From the NCBI GenBank assembly GCA_023630585.1, contig CM042552.1:19373069-19437068 (forward strand): 64,000 nt of DNA, given 5' to 3'. A program made the position numbers and the translations under genes. Of the stretch, positions 52,130-63,463 are shown piece by piece; within the stretch, counting starts at the first letter, position 1; each line of letters begins with the position of its first letter. The DNA is from Cranoglanis bouderius (taxonomy: Eukaryota; Chordata; Actinopteri; Siluriformes; Cranoglanididae). The notes beneath the pieces were generated by a model. It was given only the letters and a program-made list of their open reading frames with translations. It searched no databases and was not told the DNA's origin.

Positions 52130-52966
52130 CATTTATTTAGTATTTTTATAAAAAGAAGATACAACTGTACATGAGCAGAAGGAAAAGAGACAGAAGAAAA
52201 ACACCAAGGCTAATTAAATAATGTGTGTATGTATTTATAGAGGTGTAAAAGAAGATGTAAAAATGTTAAGTTAATACATTATCAAACACAACCATATGTA
52301 TCCATGTATTTCAATGGCTGTGCAATGCCTGTATGACTTTTGTTTTTTTACCCCCTCAAGGGCAATTGGCATCCACTCCATGTCTGAAAGATGTCCTGGT
52401 TTGCTCAGAATAAAATCTAGCAAACCACAAAGAATTTGATAAGCATAACAGCAAATGTAGCATAACATGCAAGAAGAGCATTAAATATGGGGCGAAAAAA
52501 CAACATACCATCCATAAATCAGTCAGTATGGCACTTTGGACACACTCTCACAGAGAGTAAATGAAAAATTATCACATTGGGCTAATATCCAGTTTTGCTC
52601 TTAAACATGCTAGTTTTGCCAATGATGTCTGCAACCTTAAAAAAAAAAAAATACAGTATCTTTCTTGGCAAAGGATGTCCAGTTTCAGAGGTCTATATTT
52701 GCCTTTTTCTTAGCTGTACCGTGTCATAATTAACATCACAAATGAAGAATCATTAACCTAGACAGGACTGCTAAACACTAACTTATATAGAATGGCTGGA
52801 AGGAAGGCAGTATTCTTGGAATGATACCTGACTGAACTGGTATTCCCACTGACATTGGGAATATTGAAAAGTTTGGAAATCAGGAACAGTATCATTCAGA
52901 AATGAGTGGAGAGAATTGCCTGCTGGTCATGGAATCAGGCTCTGGAGAACATGGATGACTATGATA
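52130..52966 (-). other. likely erbb4 3' untranslated region
   Basis: AT-rich sequence directly after the stop codon. The first minus-strand AATAAA I find downstream of the stop lies near 52131-52137, so the transcript could end just below 52130. No other coding signal is visible. The end point is an inference from one hexamer. Confidence 0.35.
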
Positions 52967-53811
52967 TTACACTACAGTGTTTCTCTGGCGGTATGGTGGA
53001 GGAGGCAAACTTGTTCCTGGCCTCATGGCTTCAGACTCTGGAGTATAATCTGGGTTCTTGGTAACACTAGACCGGACACAGCCATTCTGCTTGTTGAGAC
53101 TTTGTCTGTAGAGGCTTGAATGGCAGCTCTGGGAGGAGCTATGAATGTTCCCGTGGGATGCTTTGAGCGGAAGACTATGTTGCCAGTACTCTGGGTTGTC
53201 AAAGGTCTTCCGGTACTTCTTGTCCACCAGGATCATTCCAGGATGAACTTGTTGGGTAATGCTGCCTGAGTGGATCGGATGGCCTGAGAGTCCACTTTTA
53301 CCAGCAGCTACGGGCTTTGCCATATGGACGAGTGGATCTACAGGACCAGGCTGAACTTGGTGGTTTACAAGGCAAGTCTGATTTGAGGATACAGATTTGC
53401 TGGGATTTACATGGAAACCATGGGCAGAATGTGTATGATGGACATTGTGGCTCATTGGTTCACTTTGAGGATGATGTACTGGTGGAATTGAGAAATGAAC
53501 ATGTGCTCCTTGGCTGTTGTAATGGGATCTTCCTTCTTTTGCCTGTGTGGTTAGTGGTACATGGCTGATAGTCGTGCTGGCTGCTGTTGTGAACTGTAAT
53601 GGTGCACAAACTTCATTTTTCTTCAGAATCGCTTTGTTTATATTGCCTTTGTTGTGGAAAGTATTGAGATAAACAGGTTCATTATTGTACTTCTCATCAA
53701 CCTTAGGAGGTCCATCAAATGTGCTGTGGTATGCTGGGTTGTCCAGTGCCTGAATTTCCACATTTTTTCTTAGTGTAACGAAAGGGTTCTCTTCAACAGC
53801 ATTCTGATGAT
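52967..53811 (-). CDS. erbb4: erbb4 exon J: last coding exon, His-rich insert, PDZ-ligand end
   Basis: 845 nt to stop TAA (52967-52969). Acceptor TCTTCTTAG. It starts DHQNAVEENPFVTLRKN and includes NPAYHS, NEPVYLNTF, DNPEYWQHSLP, NPDYTPES and LPPPPYRQRNTVV. Between NTF and TFDNPEYW there are 150 residues, against 23 in human ERBB4 as I recall it. The extra block (about 53222-53614) has 17 His. The Tyr of the human EYLNP site is replaced (DHQNA). The C-terminal TVV is kept and should bind PDZ scaffolds. Confidence 0.95.
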
Positions 53812-56800
53812 CTAAGAAGATGAAAAGACAAAGCATCACAATACTACCCTAAATCAAATAAGAGCAGGCCGCTTATTCTTAAGGGTTGAAGAGCTGATGC
53901 TATCTAATACAGTGGCCCACAAACAACTGACTCAACAATATGCAAATAATTTTTATTGGTCAATTGTTCTATCCATTCTCTTAGTCATCAAATGTTTGTG
54001 GCCACCTGACCATCACACCCTTATGTGGTTCTTCCCCAAGCAAAATACGAAGCACACAATTGTCTAGAATGTCTTTGTATGCTGTAGCATTACAAGTTCC
54101 CTTTACTGGAACTAACAGACCCAAACCTGCTCCAGCATGGCAATGCCCCAGGCTCAAATAATGTTTGTACTTGTGATGTGAGCAGAGAACACCACAGCAG
54201 TCAGCTAAAACAACTCGAGTTCACAGCATCAAAAAATTTATCAAGAGAGGATAAATATATGGCGACATGCTCTTCCCCTTGCCAGGAAATTGTTTCCCTG
54301 AGTCTTTATAACTGCATTTAGCTAGCTAACTAGCTCATACGATATTACATAACTATCTACCATTTTTTAGCCTCATCAATTGAGTTTCCAAGCAAACAAA
54401 ACATAGGACTAGGCAGCACACTGGAGCTTCCACTTGCCCGGTGGGCTAGATAATAAATCTATCATTTATCCACCTCTGAGAACACAAGAAGCTTCTTTCT
54501 ACCTGATGAGCTGTTGTCCTTTCTGAGCGCCACATATCCGTCCTCATCAGTTTTCCCCCGCTGTGTTCTCTCCGGCAGGAAGTTCATTGGATCTGCACTG
54601 TAGCACTGGCTGCTGCTGCCCTCCACAAATCCAGCAATGGGCTGCTTCTTCACATTTTTGTCACCATCCTGTGAGCTGAGAGCCGCCTGCTGGGTTCCAG
54701 TTGGGCCGAACGATATCTGGGAACGTCCCCCTCCTGCTTCCTTTGGGCTACGAGTTCCATCATGTTTCCGAAAATGGTTCTGTTCAGTGGAAAAAGAAAG
54801 ACTGTTGAAATGTTTTCCTTTGGACACGTGTTTCTCTGAGACACATTTACTTTATAATGGCACACTTTAGCTTTATTGCTATCTAGTCTCATTCATGATT
54901 TATAATATTTATAATAAATTTACTGTACCTGTTCTCAGAAGATGGTACAGGGTGATTGTTCTGAAGTCTCTTGCCAATAGATGATGCTTTATTCTCTTAT
55001 ACTACAGCAGTTTACCAACACTAACATTTTTTTATTATTATTAAAGAACAACATGCTGTAATTTTTATCGATTTCTAGTTAAATTTAATTTAGTGGAACA
55101 TTTACAAAACAAGTTTATTTCTCTCTCTCTAAGTTAATGAGACAAAAAAAAACTTCTATAAAACGTTGCCTCACCGATAACTTCACCACTAACTGCATGT
55201 TTTTTAATCATTTTATGTGGTGCGCCATCCTACAAGGTCCCAAGAATGAGCTGTTGCTATAGAAATGATGATGTATTAGAATGAGTGCATTAATACCGTA
55301 TAAACCTGTGATCTGAATTACAGCCAGAACGATTGTAAGAACTGCTGTTACAGGAAATTAATCAACATCTGGCCAATTAGAGTAAGTATTCAACATGTAT
55401 TATTGGGATACTGGTCAGCATTAGAGCACACACTTGTGTTCTCGACGAACAGGCGTGAGGTCCCAAAAATTCCTCAGCATCCAAAAGTTCTCCCCAATCA
55501 TCTTCTTCTAGAAGACTTTGGAAGAATTTACTGTGGTTGGGACTGGGCAGCTTCATGCAGTCGTCCCCCTGAGACAAAATAAATAAATAAATAAAAATGT
55601 CCAATTACTCTCTGTCCCCGAAAGCGTCCTCAGATAGTGAAGAGGACAAACAGCTTCTTTTTCTGTCGCTTACTCACCTGGATGACTAGGTATCTCTGAG
55701 GGTCTCTCGCCATCCTGCAGAATTCTGCGGCGAGCTCTTTAAACCTGGGCCGACTGTCAGCATCAATCATCCAGCCTTGAGGTGGTGACACAACATGACA
55801 GCATAAGCCGAGGAGTGAAGCGAGTCAGTGACAGCTTTGACACATGCAGCTGCATTGGTTTATTTGAATGCCTTAACAACATTGCGGACAAAAGGTCCTA
55901 TCGGCCTGTAGATTAGATGTCACTGTTTCACTGACATCCTGACTCAGGAATCAACTCAAATTACTGGGCTGTTGACAATAAGAATGCTCCTTAAAACTCA
56001 TTTGCATGCACCAATGATCTCTATTTCCCCACAATTCATTTCCGCATCTAAATAACCAGCAATTACTCAAGCCATATTAGTAACAGAAATGCATTGTTAA
56101 TTAAAAACCTAATTAAAAACCCTTTTTTAGAACTAAAGTCATGTATATTTATTTATCTCAGATGTCATTCTGATAAAGTAATTAAAACTAGATCTAGTTT
56201 ACCATCTTTGTGAGAGAAAAAATAATGACATTTTGTGTTACAACCTGGAACTGAAATGGACTTAACTGGGATTAAATGCCACAAAATTGCACATCATATT
56301 GAAGTGGTGTGGAAAAAATCTATATAGTTTGTAAAATGATTTACAAATTAAAAATAAATAAATAAATAAATACTTAACTTGTGATTGCATAGGTATTCAC
56401 CTCCATTGTTGAGAATGCCCAAATTAGTTCTGGTGCAACCAGGTGCAATCAGAAGTCACATAATTAGTTGAATTGTGTCTACCTGTGTGCAATTCTCTAT
56501 ATAAATACAACTGTTTCTGGAAGACCCCAGTGTTTGTCAGAGAACATACCTAAGCAAACTGCATCATGAACACCAAGGAGCTATCAAAACAAGTCCAAGA
56601 CAAGTTCTGAAAATTTATCAATCAGGTTTTGATCCCACAGACTGACAATAAATCCATTATTAAAAATGTAAAGAATATGTCACAACTTCGACTCTATCTA
56701 GAGGAGGCTGTCCACCAAAGTCAATGACCAGGTAAGGATGGCATTAGTCGGAGAAGCAAACAAGATACCAAAGGTAACTCTGAAGGAACTGGAGAGATCC

Positions 56801-59800
56801 ATAGCTCAGAGTTCACAGAAGCTGCCCAGCTTTATTGAAGAGTTGTGAGAAGAAAGCAATTTGTTTTTTGTTTTTTTAAATGGGTCAATTCTATTCGTAT
56901 TTGCAGACTTCTAGAGAAAAAAAGACATTTGGAAAGATGTTCCAAAAAAAAAACTAAATTGAACTTTTTTGCCCTTGGCACAAAGAGCTACATTTGGAGT
57001 GTGGAAACCCAACACTCAGCATACTGAGATCAGCAGCCTCACTGTGAGGCATGGTGGTGGTAGCATCATGTTGTGGGTATGCTTTTCATTAGCATGGACT
57101 GGGAAAGTTGTCAGGTTTGAAGGCAAAGTAGATAAAGCCAAATACAGGAAAATCCTAGACGAAAAGCTGTTCTAGTCTGCAAGAGACTTAGGGGGAGGAT
57201 GTTCAACAGGATGTTGAACCTAAGTCTCCTGACAAAGCTACACTGGAGTGGTTCAAAAACAAGAATTTGTTCCAGTCAAAACCCAGACGTCAATCTAATT
57301 GAGAATCTGTGGCAAGGCTTGAAAATTGCTTTTCACCATCCAGTCTCCATCCAGTCTGACAGAACTTGAGCAATTTTGCTAAGAGGAATGGACAAAAATA
57401 TCAGGATGCCAATGTGCAAAGCTTAGAGGGGCATATTTGGGCCCATTTAAATTCCAGGCTATAACATTACAGGATGTGGGAAAGTGCAAGGGGTGTGCAA
57501 GGAACTGTATGCACAAAGGTGTTCATTAAATGATAATTAAGCATTTTTTCAATCTATGAACTGTGTAAGAACTGACACACATTTAACCATGACAATGTAG
57601 ACATCTATGGTGCATATAGGGGGTTGAGGCAGACGTTCTCCTTTCTCCAGGATATCAGGGATCTCACGAGCAGGAATCCCATCATATGGCTTTCCTCCAA
57701 ATGTCATCAGCTCCCAGATCGCCACTCCTGAAAGAAGGAAATTGGTTGTATGTCTTTTAAATAATGCACAGTGAGGCCAGTGATATGATTTTCAAGTTTT
57801 AATGTTACTCTCTTACCATAGCTCCAGACATCGCTCTGGTGTGTGAATTTTCTATACTGAATGCACTCCAGTGCCATCCACTTGATGGACATCGGCATAA
57901 GGGAAGAAAAACATTATCATACAAGTATAGTATCATAGTAAATCAATGTGTCTGTGCAACTGTGAGCTAGAACTTCCTTCTCTTGAGTCTAACCTTGTTT
58001 CCATCTGCATTATAAGGCTTCTCATCGGCATCCAGAAGGTGAGCAAGCCCAAAGTCAGTAATCTTTATGTGGTTTGAAGATATCACCAAAATATTATGAG
58101 CAGCCAGGTTTCTGTGGACCAGCCTCCTCTCCTCCAAGTACATCATACCCTGTTAATAGTTAAAGCAATTTTGCACATATTAACTGGTCCATTTTTGTGC
58201 TAAGGTCATCATGATGTTTTTCCAAAGAGCCCACAAAAATAACTACTTTTTAAACTTTCTATGTACGTTCATATAATTATGTATCAGAGCTGTTAGATTT
58301 GGAGGATCAGTCCAAATGCCCCTGCTGTTGAACCAATATAAAACAACATTAAATATGTTCCCATCAAGATACCAGACCCATCAAGAACTAAGGCCTGGAC
58401 AACAGTCAATGAAGGAGGTTCACTTAAAGCTGGCATGACAGAACTTCAGAGCCAGTGGTCCCAAATCCAGACTTTGGCCAGTCATTTGTCCTGCAGACAC
58501 ACATTTGTGAGACCAGGTTTAGTGTAGTATTGCTAAACTCACCAACAGAGTGCACAATTGCAGCTTTGGAGTGGGAATCCCTAGCAATCAAGTAGATAGT
58601 TGTGAAACGCCAATATTTACCATGACACCAGACAGCAGTTCACACTAATCAGTGATCATGCAGCCATCCATGATGAAGTATGGGCCTGATGGAGCTTCTA
58701 ACAAGGCGATTCCTAACTTTAGGACTTGGTTGACAGGTTGAGTGTAATTTGGGGACCCAACACAACATCATGGAAGGCCTCTCATGCTTTTAGACTTTGT
58801 GTTCAGTCTGCCTTTGGCTTGGCCCTGAGGGGTGCGGGGTTTGTACTACTGCACCCAGAGAACCAGTGTCACCTATGCTTAAAAATCCTGCTTAGTCTGT
58901 CTAGTAACGAACTGCCAAAATACAAGCCAATTAGTCAAGCTGATAGACCATCTCTGCCAGCTGGGAAGTGCTGGTAAAGCATTAGATTCTAAATTATATC
59001 AGTGTTCATAGACATCATATCCAATTGCCAACAGTAAGGCAATTTGGTCAGTTTAGTGAAGGCATAAGAAAGCTGAAAAAATAAGCAGTTCTGTGTGAGG
59101 GAGGTGGTTTAAGACACTGAAAATGTGTGGCTCAGCCTGCATCATGAGTACACCCACCACATCTGATTCTGGGTTTTTGATCAATAATCTGCTACCAAGA
59201 CTGGGCCCTGGGGTACGTGGCATGGGATGAAGACTACAGAAATGACAAGAGAGGCAGGTCTACCAGCTGCCTGTGTTTTGGCAGCTGGTGGCTACTCAGT
59301 CCCAGCTGGATGTTTCAGCAAGGACAGGATTAGCGCCAATAACCACAAAGACAGTAATCAAAAAGATCTGCGGCCAAGGAAAAAGATGAAGACAGCAACT
59401 GGTCACAGATTTCCCCACGTCTACTGTCCAGCTGAGGATGCACACCATCCAAACCTGAGCACACTTTCCCATCGGACTACCATATTACAAGCTACTCCAT
59501 CCTACCATTCCCTCCCTTTCTCTTATCCCATCTATTTTCCTTCTGCCTTTCCCCATGGGGGTTAGAGTGGCAAAAAGCTGCAAAAATCAGTTCAGACTTC
59601 TCTATCCTCAGTCACAGATTCCAGCTCATCCTGGAGGATCCCCGGTCATTCCCATGCCAACTGTGTAATATTATCTCTCTAGCAGGTCCTAGGTCTGCTG
59701 GGTCCTGCTGGGTCCTGTTGGTCTTTGGTCCATGCATGGGATGTGCTTGATACAGATCTACTGGGAGCTGACCAAGGAACCACCTCAACTGGTTCCTCTT

Positions 59801-62800
59801 GATTCCAAGGCGCAGCAGCTCTACTCCCCTGGATTGTTAAGGTCCTCACCCTATCACAGAGAGTAAGCCCAGCTACCCTGTGGAGGAAGCTCATTTCCAC
59901 TACCTTATTCTTTACTACCTTTCCAGGGTTTGCTCACCAAGATAGGATGAGGAACTCAGCTCCTTTAAAGCAGTATCAGGCATGCTGGATTACAAGTAGA
60001 GTCAGCCCCACAACCCTACAGAACCTTATTTCTGCCACTTTGTACTCTCGACCTTATACTTACGGTACATACCCATTCAACGTTTTTCAATTGATCAGCC
60101 ACATATTGTCAACAAATGAAATCAACAGTATGCACTAATGTGGGCACTCTTACCTTGGCAATCTGCATACACCAGTTAAGCAGTAGCTGAGAGCCGACGT
60201 TGTCCTTGTGCTCGTGAATGTAGTCCAACAGGCAGCCATGGGGCACGAGCTGGGTCACTAGCTGCACGTTGGGGCTCATACACATCCCGAGCAATCTCAC
60301 CACATGGGGGTGATCCATGCTGGACATCAATAGTACCATCTGTTGAGATGGAGGAGATAAACATATTTCAATGAACAATAATGCTGCTGCTAATGTTCCT
60401 CCTGAACACCTTAGGTAGATTACTGCTTTAGCAGTAATTTAATTCATTCATTCAATCATTAATTCATCTTCTACAACCGCCTTATCTTAGGCATGGTTGT
60501 GACAGAACCAGAATCAATCCCAGTAACATTGGGTGCAAGGCAGGAGAATTAACCCTGGATAGGTTGCCAGTCCATTACAGGGCAATTTACTTGTAAAATT
60601 CTAAATAATGGTGGTGTGATTTAAAAGTAAGTAAAAGTAACACTGCAACTAACAAAGGATGGGAGGAGAATTGTGGGTCAGAGCTTGATAAAGAACACCT
60701 CCTCCTCTTCTTTTCCTTTCGGCTATTCCCTTCAGGGGTCGCCACAGCGAATCATCTGCCTCCATCTAGCCCTATCCCCTGCATCCTCTTCTCTCAGACT
60801 GACTACCTTCATGTCCTTCTTCACTACATCCATAAACCTCCTCTTTGGTCTTCCTCTCGGCCTCCTGCCTGGCAGCTCTAACCTCAGCATCCTTTTACCG
60901 ATATATTCACTCTCCCTCCTCTGAACATGTCCAAACCATCTCAACCCGGCCTCTCTAACTTTGTCTCCAAAACATCTCACATGTGCTGTCCCTCTGATGT
61001 ACTCATTCCTGATCCTATCCATCCTCGTCACTCCCAGAGAGAACCTCAACATCTTTAGCTCTGCTACCTCTAACTCTTCCTCCTGTCTTTTCCTCAGTGC
61101 AACTGTAATCCAAACCATACAACATCGCTGGTCTCACTACTGTCCTGTACACCTTTCCTTTCATTCTTGCTGGTACTCTTTTATCACACAACAGACCTGA
61201 CACTTTTCTCCACCCATTCCAACCTGCCTGCACACGCTTCTTCACCTCTTTTCCACACTCCCCGTTGCTCTGGACTGTTGACCCTAAGTACTTAAAATCC
61301 TGCACCTTCTTTATCTCTTCTCCCTGTAACCTCACTGTTCCACTTGGATCCCTCTCATTCACACACATGTATTCTGTCTTGCTGCGACTAACCTTCATTC
61401 CTCTTCTCTCCAGAGCAAACCTCCACCTCTCTAGAGTTTCCTCCACCTGCTCCCTGCATACTTCTCTGCCACTCCAGACCTCCTCATACAATACCACAGC
61501 TCCTCTCTTGGCACCCTGTCATATGCTTTCTATAAATCTACAAAGACACAATGCAGCTCTTTCTGACCCTCTCTGTACTTCTCCATCAACATTCTCAAAG
61601 CAAATATTGCATCTGTAGTGCTCCTTCTTGGCATGAAACCATACTGCTGCTCACAAATGCTCACTTCTCCCCTTAGCCTTGCTTCCCATATTCTTTCCCA
61701 CAACTTCATTGTATGGCTCATTAGCTTAATACCTCTGTAGTTTACACAACTCTGCACATCTCCCTTGTTCTTAAAAATCGGCACCAAAACACTTCTTCTC
61801 CATTCCTCAGGCATCCTCTCACTCTCTAAGACCTCGTTGAACATCCTAGTTAAAACCTCTACTGCCATCTCTCCTAGACACTTCCATACCTCCACTGGTA
61901 TGTCATCAGGACCAACCGCCTTTCCTCTCTTCATCCTCTTCAAAGCTCTCCTAACTTCACCCTTGCTAATCCTTTCTACTTCCTGCTCAACAATATTTGC
62001 CTCTACTACTCTTCTCTCTCTGTCATTTTCCTCATTCATCAGTTCCTCAAAGTACTCCTTCCATCTTTCCCTCACCCTCCTGTCACCTGTCAACACATTT
62101 CCATCTCTATCTTTAATCACTCTAACCTGCTGCACATCCTTACCATCTCTATCCCTCTGCCTCGCCAACCGATACAAATCCCTCTCACCTTCCTTACTAT
62201 CTAACCTTGCATAAATGTCCTCATAACCTTTCTCTTTGGCCTTTGCCACCTTTATCTTAACCTCACGCTGCATCTCCCTATATTCCTGTCTACTTTCCTC
62301 CGTCCTCTCACTGTCCCACTTCTTCCTAGCTAACCTCTTCCTCTGGATACTCTCCTGAACTTCCTCATTCCACCACCAAGTCTCCTTGTCTTCTTTCCTC
62401 CTTCCAGATGACACACCTAGCACCTTCCTACCTGTCTCCCTGATCACTTTGGCTGTAGTAGTCCAGTCATCTGGAAGCACCTCCTGACCACCTAAAGCCT
62501 GTCTCAACTCCTCCCTGAAAACCGTACAGCACTCTTCCTTTTCCAACTTCCACCACTTTGTCTTCTGCTCTGCCTTTGCTCTCTTCTTCCTCACCACCAA
62601 AGTCATCTTGCACACCACCATCCTATGCTGTCTAGCTACACTCTCTCCTACCACTACTTTGCAATCGCTAATCTCCATCAGATTACAGTGTCTACATAAG
62701 ATATATTCCACCTGTGTGCTCCTGCCACCACTCTTATATGTCACCCTGTGTTCCTGCCTCTTCTGAAAGTATGTGTTCACCACAGCCATCTCCATACTTT

Positions 62801-63406
62801 TAGCAAAGTCTACCAACCTCTGTCCTTCTGGGTTCCTTACCTGATGACCAAACCTGCCCATCACTTCCTCATCCCCACTATTCCCTTCACCAACATGTCC
62901 ATTAAAGTCTGCCCCTATCACCACTCTCTCACCTCTGGGAACACTCTGCATCACTTCCTCAAGCTCACTCCAGAATCTGTCTTTCTCCTCTTGCTCACAA
63001 CCTACTTGTGGAGCGTAAGCACTAACAACATTCAACATCACACCTTCAGTTTCCAGCTTCAGACTCATCAACCTATCTGACACTCTTTTTACCTCCAGAA
63101 CATTCTTCACAAACTCCTCCTTCAGGATCACTCCTACTCCATTTCTCTTCCTGTCCACCCCATGATAAAACAGTTTAAACCCTGCTCCAATGCTTCTAGC
63201 CTTGCTCCCTTTCCACCTGGTCTCCTGGACACACAGAATGTTGACTTTCCTCCTCTGCATCATATCTGCATAGAATTGAACTGTTAGCCATAAATTATGA
63301 GTGTAAGAGTTTTTGGTATTTTGAATAAAGCTTATGCGATGTTTGTATCCTAGTTTGCAGTACATAACAGGCAGACAGACACATTATGGAGCCCGGAAGG
63401 CAGAAG

Positions 63407-63463
<57 letters not shown>

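Noticed and set aside
54850..54895. RLDSNKAKVCHYK on the minus strand between erbb4 exons H and I, similar to ARIDSNRSEIGH of human ERBB4
   Set aside because: No acceptor or pyrimidine tract precedes it, and in human this stretch spans an exon junction, so a single relic exon is unlikely. Treated as chance.
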